Source: Cydia pomonella
Lineage: Eukaryota; Arthropoda; Insecta; Lepidoptera; Tortricidae
Direction: 5' to 3'
DNA length: 64,000 nt
Assembly (NCBI RefSeq): GCF_033807575.1
Contig: NC_084705.1
Coordinates: 14,688,019 to 14,752,018, forward strand
The notes under the pieces were generated by a model. The model saw only the letters and a program-made list of their open reading frames with translations, did not search any database and was not told the origin of the DNA. The position numbers and the translations under genes are program-made. Below, piece after piece: positions 24,693 to 35,780 of the stretch (position 1 is the stretch's first letter; each line of letters begins with the position of its first letter).

Positions 24693-24827
24693 ACGGCCCG
24701 ATTCGAACTTTAAGATACAAAAGTGACGTTTTTGTTTGAAGAAACGTCACTTTCTACACTGACATATCCAATCCATATCGTATCTAGACCTAATATTTAA
24801 CGTATCCTAAAGTTGGAATCGGGCCGT
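24693..24827. mobile_element. MITE with ACGGCCCGATTC termini
   Basis: ACGGCCCGATTCGAACTTTA at the left and its imperfect complement (CTAAAGTTGGAATCGGGCCG then T) at the right. An inner pair 'gacgttt' and 'aaacgtc' also folds. About 135 bp. Confidence 0.75.
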
Positions 24828-24993
24828 GAATACTATTTACGTAGTAGCGTCTACGTGCACTGCGCTCGTCGTAGCTTCGTAGCAACAGTTGCAAACGGCT
24901 CGCTTTACGCTACGCTCGTTTGCTACGTCATTTCCGATCTTTATCGCCACCTACTTTGCGAAGTTACAAAATAAGATTAGCGTTTTTTCTTAG

Positions 24994-25129
24994 CATACTA
25001 AAAAACAATTGTTTTAAAATATATAATCGTGAAGTAAACGAATCACAAAATAAATATAAGCAACGATTCTACATCTGATAAAATTATATTAATTAAAAAA
25101 ATCAAGGACAATTAAAGTTAATCAAGAAC
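24994..25129 (+). other. beat: Candidate 5' UTR part of beat exon 1
   Basis: A polypyrimidine-AG acceptor, CGTTTTTTCTTAG, ends at 24993. From there to the ATG at 25130 there is no upstream ATG, as expected of a leader. This is consistent with splicing from a distant non-coding exon such as 12684-12882, but direct evidence is absent. Confidence 0.4.
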
Positions 25130-25178
25130 ATGAAGAAAATTATAACCGTGTGTTATCTTCTTCTAGCAAACATTGAAG
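25130..25178 (+). CDS. beat: Beat-family protein, exon 1: signal peptide
   Basis: ATG opens MKKIITVCYLLLANIE: a short basic start, then a hydrophobic core, a classical secretory signal. The exon ends with one base of the next codon at a donor G|GTAATT. The next exon (28504) supplies the other two bases, GA, making Gly17 and running straight into the first Ig domain. This exact phase match, and the lack of an upstream ATG back to the acceptor at 24993, are why this start was chosen. A start further 3' (28443) would lie in intron sequence and would lack a signal peptide. Beat proteins are secreted or membrane-attached, so a signal exon is expected here. Confidence 0.65.
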
Positions 25179-25895
25179 GTAATTTGTTTATTTTATTAAA
25201 GTAATATAGACAAATAAATTAGTTTCTCCGTTTTACAAGTACGTTTAAATAAAACAAAATACACTTTAAACATTGAAATAAATTAGAATTTTCTCTTTAA
25301 CCGGCATTTATATTTTTAAAAGGCACCCTGGTACCGGTGATCTTCGATCTGTAACTCTCCGTCTTCTCGTGTTTTTATGGTTTATCCTAATTTCAACATA
25401 TTATTCCAAGTTTCCTTCAGAACTGGACGTTATTTTTAGATACACAGTTATTGTCAAAATAAGGTTTTCAAGCATAACTTGTATGCATACCATGCAAGTT
25501 TTAATAAACAAATAAATACAAATCATAAATACCAACAAAAAAAAAACTTATTAAAATTAATTAATTCAATTAAATTGTTTCTATGGAATTGAGACACACC
25601 CAAGAGACACCCACTCATAATTTGTCAATAATCCATTATCTTCGTTCAGAGCCCCTTAAGTTGACCTTAAGGTTTCTCCAGCCTTATATATAACAAGATA
25701 AATGGACATGTAGTTAACACTTAGTATAGAAATAAATAGAAAGTTTCAGATAACTTTTTGGATTTTTTGGCAACTGGCTCTTTACATAAGTACGAATAGA
25801 ATGAAATACTCGTAGGTACTGTTTTTTTAACTAGTGAATACTGAAACTATTTTAACGAGGCCCATTCGGATAGTGATACGACAGGAAAACTGTTT

Positions 25896-25925
25896 TACCA
25901 TAATGTGTAGACACACATTATGGTA
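25896..25925. repeat. Hairpin with 13-bp perfect stem
   Basis: TACCATAATGTGT and its exact complement are separated by four bases. Intronic, with no associated gene end. Confidence 0.7.
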
Positions 25926-26289
25926 CACAGACGTGTTACGTCCTTATTAGGGACACATTACCTATGTATGTTTTTATGGGTTCTAACGTTGCTTGTGAAT
26001 AAGTAAGAAGTGTCTCAGGAGCGCGGAGCGTAGGATTTACTGATAAGAACATTGCGTGCTCATTTTCTTATTTCTTGAACTACAAAATAAAATGTACATG
26101 TATTTATGCTTCAAACAATATTTTTTTACTCACTTACAATAGTTCGTCTCGGCTTTCCTATAAATTTTCTCCAATATTTATCCTTGAAAATGTTCACGTT
26201 GTTGTAGCGTACTGTTTTACCGAACGGGAAGTTGTACTAAAATCTATTCCTGTATTTTTAACTATTAAATACATGTATCTACTGAGACA

Positions 26290-26567
26290 TGGGTGAGGTC
26301 ATTACCAAGCTGAAATGAAAATGGGCGGGCCATGTTCCCAGGCAGAGTGATGGCAGGTGAACCAAAATGTTGACGGATTAGTGGCCGCTTTCGGATGAAA
26401 GAAGCGCCTGGCGTCCGTTGGCTCGTTGGGTGGATGATATTCGAAAATCGCGGGACACTTCTGGATGCGCTTAGCCCAGGACCGGGATAAGCGGCGTACA
26501 CGAAGAGAGGCCTATGCTCAGCAGTGGGCGACTGGACGCTAAAATGATGATGATGATGATAATGATC
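26290..26567 (+). mobile_element. RTE-type LINE 3' end
   Basis: Degenerate C-terminal ORF end in shifting frames ('KLK.WAGH', 'RPLARWVDDI', 'QDRDK', 'AYAQQWA'-like) followed by TGATGATGATGATGATAATG. Both the ORF end and the trinucleotide tail are typical of RTE LINEs. Related to 44-150. Confidence 0.7.
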
Positions 26568-27559
26568 TACTAGCAAAAATCAATGCAAACAGTCAAGCCC
26601 TGTTTACACAATCGGTACTGCTAACATTTTCAACAAGACCGTTGTATATGATGTGATGTTACATATATTCTTAAAAATCATAGGATGGCTACCATTACAT
26701 TTTTTCAAGGATCTCAGGTGTCTAAAACAGCGTGCACATAATATAGTCTAGCAAATACAACTTGTCAGTCAGTAAGAACCACGAAAAGTCATACATTTCT
26801 TTTCGGTGTTGTTACTAGCGTAAAACAAAAATAGTATGAATCTCTATATGTTTGAAATGAGACAGTCCTGGGCCAAACTATAACTTATATTGCGTAATTT
26901 TTTTAATGAACATGAGTATGCGTTGTTCCTTAAAATTTTAATAAATAACGCAGCAGGGTTTTTTTTACGTTTTTGGTGTGAAGGTTCGATTGGAGTGCTT
27001 GATGGTTAAATAATTGATTATTTTATTTTACTTTATTTCCTCGCACCTTTAGAGAATATAGTGCTTTATAGTTACAATGCCTCGACTCGGCAGGAATGGC
27101 AATTCGTAGATTCGTCTTATTTTTCTTATGAATCTCATTCACGAATTGCCCTTTCCCGGCATCTGCATTTTTATTTTATTTTATTTGTAACAAACTCTTG
27201 CGGGCTTACAGTTGACCCCAAAATGCTCAAAAGATAGTGTCAATTTACGTACAATGTCATTAACGTACCTGTAATATTCAAATAATACTACAATATTCTG
27301 TCGGCAGAAGTAGCACTTCATACACGGTGTACCACGAGGAAACCGAAAGATTTTAAACACGCGCTTCTGAGGCCAAAAGAAGGAAAAAAATGTTATTCGA
27401 GTTTAAGTAAATTTCGCTAAAAAAAGTACATGTACATAAAAAGTTAATGGTAAACTGACACTGAAAATGAATTTTTACGATTTCTTTTTGTAAAACCTAG
27501 TTTTTGCACAGGTTATTTGTCACTTTTTGACATCTATCAATAAGGATATTTAAACTACG

Positions 27560-27640
27560 GCCCGTAATGCCACCATCGCCATCAAAAAGGCGTTTTGCAC
27601 TAAGTTACAATAAAAATATGTTTTTTTTTATTGCTATTAA
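27560..27640. repeat. Repeat related to 43061-43147
   Basis: 'atcgccatcaaaaaggcgtt' followed by 'ttgcactaagttaca' resembles the palindromic repeat at 43061-43160. Flanking 27340-27360 and 27715-27730 carry an inverted 'gaaaccgaaagatttta' pair, so the whole 27340-27730 interval may be one element. Confidence 0.5.
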
Positions 27641-28503
27641 CTGAAACTAGGCGAAATCCAGAAAAGCTTATATGACATTTTAGTCTCTAAATGTGATCAG
27701 GAATACACTGTTAAAATCTTTCGGTTTCCTCATGTTACTGAAATGAATGAAACTGGCCCAATAGTAGCATCTTAGTAGAATGTGGAAAAGTTGATATTCA
27801 AATTATGCCAATATTCTTATTTCCTCGTATGGAAATCACAAATAGGGAACCATACATAACTAAGAAATTCAGCCTATATAAAATGAGGTACGAGTATCAA
27901 CTGTTTGAATCATGGACATATTTATTGGAAAAAATAAAAATGTGTTTTTTTTCTACTTTTCTATTCTAAATTACAAAATAACCGTAAATGCCAAGTATTG
28001 TACATCATATGTTAGGCCGATTCGTAGAAAACTTCAAGGAGTACTTTTTGTATTAAACATGTGCCCCTCCCCTTGATTAACATAAACTTCTCCACATTCT
28101 ACTAAGATGCTATTATTGGGTCAGTTTTGCACCTAAGTGTATAATACTACATTATGTTCATAGTTTTCACAGATTATTTTTTACGAATAAATACTTATGA
28201 AATTGGTGCATAAAGGCGGTTTGTTTACAGTTTGTGCTAGTGGCGCCCCTACGCAAAATTAACATTGCCACCCGTCAATTTACTAGTGCAAATGAAAAAT
28301 CTGACTGCGATGTTTGTCACAATAACAGAACTTAACTTGTTGGTTGGAAATTTCCAGGATTATTTAATTCAGCACTAATTACATAAACACATAGTGCATT
28401 GTAATAAAAACTTGAAAATGTACATATTGCGTTGTGTTTGAAATGTTGTATTTAGATATTTTACTTGAAATGCTATGCCTAAGGAGATATTTTCTACCTA
28501 CAG

Positions 28504-28709
28504 GACTGTTATGTCTCCGAGTGCTAGGTATAACCGTCCCGCCTCTAAAACAGCGCGGCGAGTCTGCCTCATTAACATGTGATTACGATTTGGAGGGCGG
28601 CAAACTCTACTCCGTGAAGTGGTACCGGGACACAGAGGAGTTCTACCGGTATATGCCGCGGCTCCGCCCGCCGCAGCACGCTCACAGGCTAGATGGAGTG
28701 AAAGTTGAC
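28504..28709 (+). CDS. beat: Beat-family protein, exon 2: first Ig domain, N-terminal half
   Basis: Bounded by acceptor CTACCTACAG and donor GAC|GTAAGT. Encodes LLCLRVLGITVPP, then a B-strand cysteine (SLTCDYDLEGG, Cys42 of the assembled protein), then YSVKWYRDTEEFYRYMPRLR with the core Trp56. The Y-S-V-K-W-Y and E-F-Y-R-Y pattern is the hallmark of the beaten-path family, which act as neuronal cell-surface or secreted partners of Side-family receptors in axon guidance. Phase: the two leading bases complete a codon from exon 1; the end is phase 0. Open reading frame continues upstream into the intron, but the acceptor and homology end at 28504. Confidence 0.9.
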
Positions 28710-28785
28710 GTAAGTGACTATTAGTAGATTATTTACTTTGCTATTTGCGTCATAATAGTAGTTTATGTGACTACTACATAATAAA

Positions 28786-28867
28786 AGGCATTAAAATACA
28801 CGAGTGTGGGTTTAAGAAACGAACGAAGTGAGTTTCTTAAAAAGATCACACGAGTGTTTTAATGCCT
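28786..28867. mobile_element. Foldback MITE just after beat exon 2
   Basis: AGGCATTAAAATACACGAGT at the left pairs with the right end, which reads CACGAGTGTTTTAATGCCT. The inner TTTAAGAAAC and GTTTCTTAAA also pair. Confidence 0.7.
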
Positions 28868-29689
28868 AACTATGTACAGCTACATACACTATTTTATCTA
28901 CATACATACATTATAAACTTTCTATGAAATATTCACTAACCCAAATTACAGCCTCCGTTAGGGCATCGTTGCCAAATCGAATCGGAACTCGCGGATATGT
29001 GGTGGCGTCACCGAAATATTTTTATCGCTTATTTTACACCAAATTTTTGCTATAGTTACCTTAAAAAACAACAAAACATATTCATTTTATACTTAAAACT
29101 AATTAAAAGATAAACTGTACGTCAAATGGCGGTAAATGAAAACTTTTTTCACGCATGTAGTTTTATTTTCTAATTCAGAGACAATAAGTTTGGCCGGGAG
29201 GGAGTCGGGGGCTATTTCCGTATCATTCGATACAAACTAACATGCGAGATATGTCAAAATTGTATGCAATTGACAATTCATTTCGAACAAAAAGGCATCT
29301 CGACTGATATTAGAATAGAGGTCAAATCGAATTGTTTTTTTTTTTTTTTAGAGATGTTCCAAATTTGAATGCATAACCAAATCGATTTTGATGTAGTTAT
29401 AAAGCTATAATATAACTACATTATCACAGATAAGAAATATGTTGTAACAAAACAGTTTATCGTAATGTTGGCCATTATTTACGGATTTTGAAGGCATCAT
29501 AGTAGATAAACTTTTTATTATCCTGTACTGCAGTAGATTTGTGGACATCATAATATTTATTTACGGTACAAGTGCAGAAAATAAGAAATTCCAAACGAGT
29601 GTTAATAAATTAAAACACAACCGAAGGGAGTGTTTTGAATCGACACGAGTTGTGAATTATCTATTTGCACGTGTATTGTACAGCGTTTT

Positions 29690-29795
29690 ACAGTACATAT
29701 GGCTCTTTAAAGTTTCGACATATGCACGGAAAGTGCTCATTCCCGCTCGCGTGCGGGAAAGTAGCACCATATGTACTGTAAAATACTCTTTACCA
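29690..29795. repeat. Palindromic repeat, partial relative of copy A
   Basis: GTTTTACAGTACATATGGCT at the left and 'accatatgtactgtaaaata' at the right are inverted. The ends match those of 9203-9435 and 57387-57620, but the middle differs. Confidence 0.6.
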
Positions 29796-29916
29796 CACCA
29801 ACTGGTAAAGACCCTCTTAATTGTTCCAAAACGAATAACAAAGTTGCATTTTAATCACATGTGGGGTAAAATAATCAGATGCAAATTTTGAGTCGTTTTC
29901 TTATGTTACTACCAGC

Positions 29917-30688
29917 TAGGGTGACCAGATGTCCAGTATTTTACGGGTTGTCCCGTATTTCAGGCACGAATTTATCATTTCCCCGTAATTTGGCGAAACC
30001 AATATGGGACAGTACATTGTTCCGTAATTTTATGATTCAATGGCATTTAATGATAAAAATACTTATTCGAACAATATTTATTTTCACGCAAACGGCGGTA
30101 AACTGTATGTATTTATTATTGTTTTAAGAGCATTTCATTGGGAAAATCAGCATTTGTTTGTATGTATAAATATATTTGTTTGTATAGATACATTACACAC
30201 AAACAAAATAACATTATTTAGTAGATAAATTCACATTTTCTTATCCAAATATGTAATAACAAATTGTTGATTTGATTATTTTAAGGATAATTCATAAAGA
30301 AAATCAAATTTTGTACAGGTTGATGTGGTTGGTGATAGAGATAGATAGATAGAATACTCTTTATTGGCACACCTCAGTAAAAGATACAGCTTAAACAATA
30401 ACAATTAGCAACAATTATTTTATAGGTTATTTAGTTGATTATTTCACATTTTACTTTCTATATGATATAAAAATTGTTGTGTTTTTAATTATTAAACATT
30501 GTTTTCTAAAGTTTTTCATTAAAAAATTTAGCATTTGTATGGGTTGATTGATATTGCCAAATTTTTACAATAAAAAAATGAATGTTGTTTTTTAATAAAT
30601 AAAACGATCTGTAACGTATTTTAACCTCGAAGCCCGTATTTTTAATGCAGTTTTCCCGTAAAACCGGAAATCAGATCTGGTCACCCTA
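29917..30688. mobile_element. hAT-like non-autonomous element
   Basis: Inverted ends TAGGGTGACCAGATGTCC and ATCTGGTCACCCTA, a terminal motif I associate with hAT-family elements. The flanking octamers CTACCAGC (29909-29916) and CTACCTAC (30689-30696) agree at six of eight positions, as expected for an old 8-bp duplication. It interrupts an older repeat whose uninterrupted relative is at 40545-40750. Inside, 30318-30420 is a minus-strand LINE tail. No transposase seen. Confidence 0.65.
30318..30420 (-). mobile_element. LINE 3' tail nested in the hAT-like element
   Basis: On the minus strand it ends 'tgaggtgtgccaataaagag' then TATTC and (TATC)n, the typical AATAAA-like tail of a lepidopteran LINE. 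Only the tail is recognisable. Confidence 0.45.
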
Positions 30689-30730
30689 CTACCTACTGAA
30701 AGAAATTGACTTTGTAAATAATGATTTTGA

Positions 30731-32040
30731 ATTAGGGTAACAGCACCAGTGGCCAGCCAGGGACCAGTAGTCAGCCTTTTAAGTCGTTTATTGGTCATAA
30801 ATATCTGGTATATTCGATTAAACAAATCGCGAGTAGTCAAATAGGAGCTCTGATTCCTTATTCGTTAATACGTAACGCGGCAGGTGCGGTGAGGTATCGG
30901 GGAGAGGAAATATACTCGTTCATAAAGGTGATGTTTGTTGACGAGAGCTAGAATGTCATGTCCGCCATATTTTTTACTGCACGTGGTGTTCTTTTAACGC
31001 GTGAGAAAAAATATGTTTTAATATAAAAAGTTACTGTTTTTTGTTAATGATGGGTTTATTGGTTAGTTTATCTATTAAATTGCGTTATATTTAAATAGAA
31101 ATATCAATATTTAACATATAAATTGAGGAGGTTGACCACTGGATACCACTTTTTTACAAAAAATCCAGTGCCCAGCCTCCCGCGGCTGACCTTTGGGTTA
31201 TTAGTTATTTTTTTTATTTTCTATCCAATACGACCGTTAGGACCGTTACATTTACATTTTCAAATTTAGTTAGGCAAGTCTCAGTCAATTTAAAGTAAAA
31301 CCCAGTAGTCAGCCGCATTTGAAATAACGTTTTAATGCGGCTGACCACTGGGTTTCACGGATCCAGTACTCAGCCATTATCTTCCTTGGTACGTCCCTGC
31401 CAAATATTATGAACTTTAACTCATTTAAATAAGGTTCAAAAGTGTATACATACTTTTGTTGAGAAATATTCCAATATCTAACGGGCCCCTGCACGGGTTT
31501 CACCAGCATTTAAACCGATTTTAAAAATAATGAATTCTATTAAATAAACAGATTCATTAATAAAAAATAAGAAAATAAATACAGTGTTTATTAGTTTGCA
31601 AGAAATATTTTAAGCACCTATGGCCTACAAATTTCGTGGCATGAGAATTGTACTTATAAGAGTATATGTACCTACCTATACTCTAGCTTCCTACCTAGGA
31701 ATGATAAATATTATAATATCGTTAACTTTAATACAAAGAATAGTGTTTTTTATTTCATTGTTATTAATAGTTTATAAAGGCTGAGTACTGGGTACACAAA
31801 GGCTGCTTACTGGATTTTAGAGGCTGACTACTGGAGAAAAGTGCCATTTTTTGTTTAATCTTAATTATAGATATTATAAAGAGGATTGTTATTTTTTGAC
31901 ATACTTTGTTTTAAAACTATAATAAACAATTGATCTAACCATGTTATGCATTTATTTATCCGACTAATCCTGTAGAAACGTCGAGAGTACAAACTTTAAA
32001 AATGCGTTATAAGGCTGACTACTGGTGCCTTTACCCTATA
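30731..32040. mobile_element. 1.3-kb element with twelve copies of GGCTGACTACTGG
   Basis: The ends are inverted and related: left ATTAGGGTAACAGCACCAGT, right read inward TATAGGGTAAAGGCACCAGT. Twelve copies of the 13-mer GGCTGACTACTGG, exact or with a few changes, occur. Forward: 31130, 31184 (weakest), 31339, 31779, 31801, 31822, 32013. Reverse: 30746, 30764, 31165, 31302, 31363. They cluster at both ends and in the middle. No transposase was recognised; frames inside are short. I read this as a non-autonomous DNA transposon with transposase-binding repeats. It occupies beat intron 2 immediately after the hAT-like element. Confidence 0.6.
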
Positions 32041-32191
32041 TATTGTTTATTACCTTAATTTGGATTTGATTTGGTTCGATTTTTTTGATATACTAACTAT
32101 GCGAGTATTTTCCCGGCGTTGATGTAGTGAAAAATTTCGTGTTTCACTCGGAGGCAGTGTCTTGTAACAATTTGGATTATTCGTTTCTCAG

Positions 32192-32327
32192 TTGGACAAA
32201 TCCAGCGCGCGGCGTGTGCACCTCCGAGACCTCACTCTGCGCTCCCGAGGCCTGTACCGCTGCGAGGTGTCCGAGGAAGCGCCCTCCTTCTACTCCGCTC
32301 AGGCTGAGGGCTACATGGAAGTCTATT
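32192..32327 (+). CDS. beat: Beat-family protein, exon 3: first Ig domain, C-terminal half
   Basis: Acceptor TTTCTCAG and donor TATT|GTAAGT. Encodes LDKSSARRVHLRDLTLRSRG, then LYRCEVSEEAPSFYSAQAEG and YMEVY. Cys109 in LYRCEVS closes the disulphide begun at Cys42, and 'CEVSEEAPSF' is characteristic of beat proteins. Starts in phase 0 directly after VKVD of exon 2 and leaves one base (T) that exon 4 completes to Tyr131. GC-rich compared with its flanks, like exon 2. Other 3-frame readings here are shadows. Confidence 0.9.
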
Positions 32328-32456
32328 GTAAGTGACGAACCCCTTTCAATAAGACCGTTCGATGAGTGCTAGATCCGTTCGGTAAATAGGATTCATAAGT
32401 TTTTAGTACCATATGCCTGTTTCTACTGACGGAAATTATTTTCCACAATATATTAA

Positions 32457-33217
32457 CCCATTCATGGCCAAGACCCGTCGAGCCACCGGGCCACCATACA
32501 AACCGTTTTTAGTTAAAACTGCCTTGTTATTATTGAAACGAAAAAAAAAGAATGAATATTAACATCATTGTTAGTAGATAATTAACGCCCAAAACATAAT
32601 ACAACGATCACCAAATATTATGACATAAAAGTACAGGGTAAGAAAATCCTCGTTGTCTTACCCCTTACACAAAACAAAATATTATTATACTACGGGTTGG
32701 TAAATGCTGCAAGCCATCATCCAAACAGTAATCGGTTTTAAAATGGTATAATATCAAACAGCTTTAACACGAAATAAGCTTTAAAACCAGCCAATAAAGT
32801 TTATTTTAGCTTGCTACGGAAACGTTTCTAGTTTTTACAAGTAGCGCCAGGCCACGATGACCCATACCCTGAGACATGTCAATAACCTATAAAATATACA
32901 TATTTTTGGCATCTTTGAAATATGGATGTTTCTGTTTACTTGCGACGCGTATGTATATTCACTATATTGCACTCATAGTAAACCAAAATTGAATATTCTA
33001 AGCTCTATTTTCATTAAAAACACGCATTTATTATTTTTTACCGTAATATACCTTATACCTTAGAAATGGTTGTTAACTTAGTGGATACGTACTTTATTAC
33101 GTCAATTTCCTTTTTTTTATGTTTAAATCAGAATTTATTCATGACTCACATGTGAGTCACTGGCCCTGCGGAACTGTTGAGCATGACCCATATGCTGAGT
33201 AGCTGGCCCTGAATTGG
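32457..33217. mobile_element. TTAA-flanked piggyBac-like element, copy 2 (0.76 kb)
   Basis: TTAA at 32453-32456 and 33218-33221. Inverted relative to copy 1. It shares the termini, the ACTCACATGTGAGTCA palindrome near its right end and several hundred internal bases (for example 'taaaaccagccaataaagtt'), but lacks the middle ~1.6 kb of copy 1. An internal-deletion, non-autonomous copy in beat intron 3. Confidence 0.8.
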
Positions 33218-33221
33218 TTAA

Positions 33222-34210
33222 TCTTTGGACCACCATTATTTTATTTTATTTCTGTCTATTGTATCTTTTTTATTTTGTTATAATCTCATCGGAAGATCAG
33301 CGCTGAAAGTCGCTACTTTCTCCTCCCTATGTTATCTGTTATGAACTTATAATTTTCTTTTCTGCTTTGAGCTTACGAATTAATTATTTATATTGTATTC
33401 TCTTCTTCTACCTAGCGTTATCCCGCTTTGACAGGGTCCGCTATTTATGTTATATTCTATTCTATCTAATTATCCTTTAATAACACTTAATCCTCTTTAA
33501 ATAACTTACCAAAGCCTGAATTTTTGTAGTAACCAAAAGCAAGGAAAAGATAAAATGAGTTTGACTCTTGAAATAACTATATAAATATGTGTGCTAATTG
33601 AATTAAGGTGCTACAGATCGGTCAGGATTATGTGCTATCACAAGCAAAATTATATCACTGATATTTCTAGTCGGGTTTTTGCTGCCCTGCTTATGGAGAC
33701 GCTTTGAAGAACGAATACTTAAGGCAAGGGCGGATCCACCGTTGTGGGCACGATGGGCATGCCCACAACCCTAATAGGGTGCCCTATTGATTCGCTTGGT
33801 AAAATTACGCTGATTTTCGTTTCGCAGACGCTTTGGCAGAGGACGGTTTGGCAGAATTTCATTACGCAGAGTAGTCAGTTGGCAACTTGGCATAACATTG
33901 ATAAGCAGATTTACTTTTGGTAAAATAATCGTTTAGTAACCGTCACAATTACCCGAGAAACCCTTGGTCGAAACACGATAGTTAGAGTGATTTTTAGTAT
34001 TAATTAGAAATTCGAGCATGTTAATACCAGCTGATACTTATTTACAAGAATAATAATAATTTACTAACATTACAGGGGCCATTGTTTTTAGCTTAAGGAG
34101 TCTTAGAAACCTGAAACATTTACAAATATTAGTACAAATTTCTAAAAATAATACCAGCTTTTAATTTTCAGGCGTAGGAGTTTTTTAGCGTAGTTATCTG
34201 TTTAAACGGC
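33222..34210. other. Intron sequence with a degenerate word repeat
   Basis: From about 33720 on, short phrases built on 'ttggca', 'cgcaga' and 'gaaac' recur (for example 'cgctttggcagaggacggtttgg' split by one base). Similar phrasing returns at 34760-34860, 35390-35560 and 36080-36170, suggesting one old repeat broken by later insertions. No exon. Confidence 0.35.
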
Positions 34211-34220
34211 TGATGAGGGG

Positions 34221-34447
34221 GGTGGGGTTAGGGTTGGGGGGACGGCACGGTAGAATGGTCTCGCGACCCCGTGGCGTCCCCCAATAACGGTAGAGCGGGC
34301 AACGCCGCAGGGGATGTTAGTGGGTATTCTCTTCCCCTCCCTCTGTTTAACAGAGGGAGTACCGGGAGGAGCGAGTCCCACATACCACCCCCCAAGTTGG
34401 CCTCCCCAGCCAGGGGGTGAGATGCGTAAATGATTTACCCCTGCGTG

Positions 34448-34506
<59 letters not shown>

Positions 34507-34518
34507 TGGGGTTAGGGT
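34221..34518 (+). mobile_element. Poly(A) retroposon with perfect 14-bp target duplication
   Basis: GGTGGGGTTAGGGT occurs at 34221-34234 and again, identical, at 34505-34518. Between them are a GC-rich body of 213 bp (34235-34447) and a run of 57 A (34448-34504). That is the signature of target-primed reverse transcription. The body has no obvious pol III boxes and no recognised coding; it may be a 5'-truncated LINE 3' UTR or an unclassified SINE. It landed in or next to an older jockey-like LINE tail. The long unbroken A tract suggests a recent insertion. Confidence 0.85.
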
Positions 34519-34625
34519 CGGCAACGCGCATGTAACTCCTCTGGAGTTGCAGGTGTACATAGGCTACGGAGACTGCTTACCATCAGGCAGGCCGTATGCT
34601 TGTTTTCCACTGACGTAGTATAAAA
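34519..34625 (+). mobile_element. Jockey-like LINE 3' tail
   Basis: 'cggcaacgcgcatgtaactc' through 'ggccgtatgcttgttttcca', ending 'gtagtataaaaaaa'. Same family as the tail of the element at 7820-8155. Confidence 0.7.
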
Positions 34626-34629
34626 AAAC

Positions 34630-35780
34630 GGCTCCATGGACTGCAATAAATTGCTTGCGATTTCCGATACATTACTTTATATCCCGATAATACGTATGTA
34701 GTACCGCAATTGCTAAACTAACTAAACTGTTATAATTTAACTGTCACTATATTCGAAATTAAATGTAAAAAAACGTTACTCGAGTAAAATTTGTTTAATC
34801 GGACAGATTACTCTGCCAAATGAAATGTTTAGGTTACTAATGGATTACTAAGTTTTTTGCTAAATAAGAAAGTAAGAAATAAAGAAAAAAAGACACCAAT
34901 TCAAAGACCCAAAAGATTACCAAAAGTTTTTTGCTTGATTCTCATTTTCCAAAGAATCTATCGCAAAAACATAAACGCCAAATAATCATTTTTCCACTCA
35001 ATACATAGCATAAAAATGTATTGCATGAGATTTTTCGAAAAACAATGTTTATACATTTCCGTATTTCAAAAATTTTTGTCCCCATTTTTATTCCTCGAAT
35101 TATTTAGTTGCCGTGTTTTCATAGAAAACCGGCCTTTCCATTAAATGTTTACAGTATTTTTTTTTTAATAAGCCTCATGTTTCAGCTTCCTATCTCTGTT
35201 ATGTTCTCAGAAATAAATTTATAAAACTTTTTATAAATAATTAAAAAAAAAAACCGCACTGGCTAATGCGATCTACTTAAACTTTTGGTACGGTAATCTC
35301 TATGTATATACTCTACTATCCTTTAAATAATGTTTTATTTTTATTTAAAAAAATAAATAAAAATAGACTAAACATGTTTGATAAACTAAAAATTGTTAAA
35401 CATTTTTAAACCAAGTGAAACATTTTGGTGTAATGAATGTTGTTTAATTATTGTTAGGGAAATGGTAATTTGTTAAATTGAAATCTGTCAAATAAGTATA
35501 TAGGGAAAATTTGATTGAAAAATGTATAGTTGGAAAAAAAAAACTTGGGAAATGAAATTTGGTTAATTTTTTTTTACCCGACTGCCAAAGGGAGGATGTA
35601 TTTCGTATGTATGTCTGTTTCTTTGTGGCCTCCTGTAGCCTAAACGCCTTGATGGATTTTGATGTATGAGGTATCGTTAGATTCGTCTTGATCACGGGAG
35701 TGTCATATGGGATGTTTTTTTGGGGTTAACTAAAAAATTATAAATAAAAAAAATAATTAAGTATTATAAAAAAACAACAA
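34630..35780. other. No gene recognised (intron)
   Basis: AT-rich with A- and T-runs. 35565-35700 carries the 'acccgactgcc..ggaggatg' dispersed block. No exon. Confidence 0.45.

Larger units (their letters stand above)
25179..28503 (+). other. Beat intron 1
   Basis: Holds a hairpin at 25896-25925, an RTE LINE tail at 26290-26567, and a repeat pair around 27330-27760 related to 42940-43150. No other exon was recognised. Confidence 0.5.

Noticed and set aside
28434..28503. Beat protein starting at GTG 28434 or ATG 28443
   Set aside because: This stretch lies upstream of a good acceptor (28503), lacks a signal peptide and homology, and exon 25130-25178 joins in exact phase instead.
30731..32040. 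CRISPR-like array from the repeated 13-mers
   Set aside because: Spacing is irregular, both orientations occur, and the genome is eukaryotic.
34221..34240. Telomere-like GGGTTAGGGTTGGGGG
   Set aside because: A single short G-rich stretch created by a target duplication; insect telomeres use TTAGG arrays.
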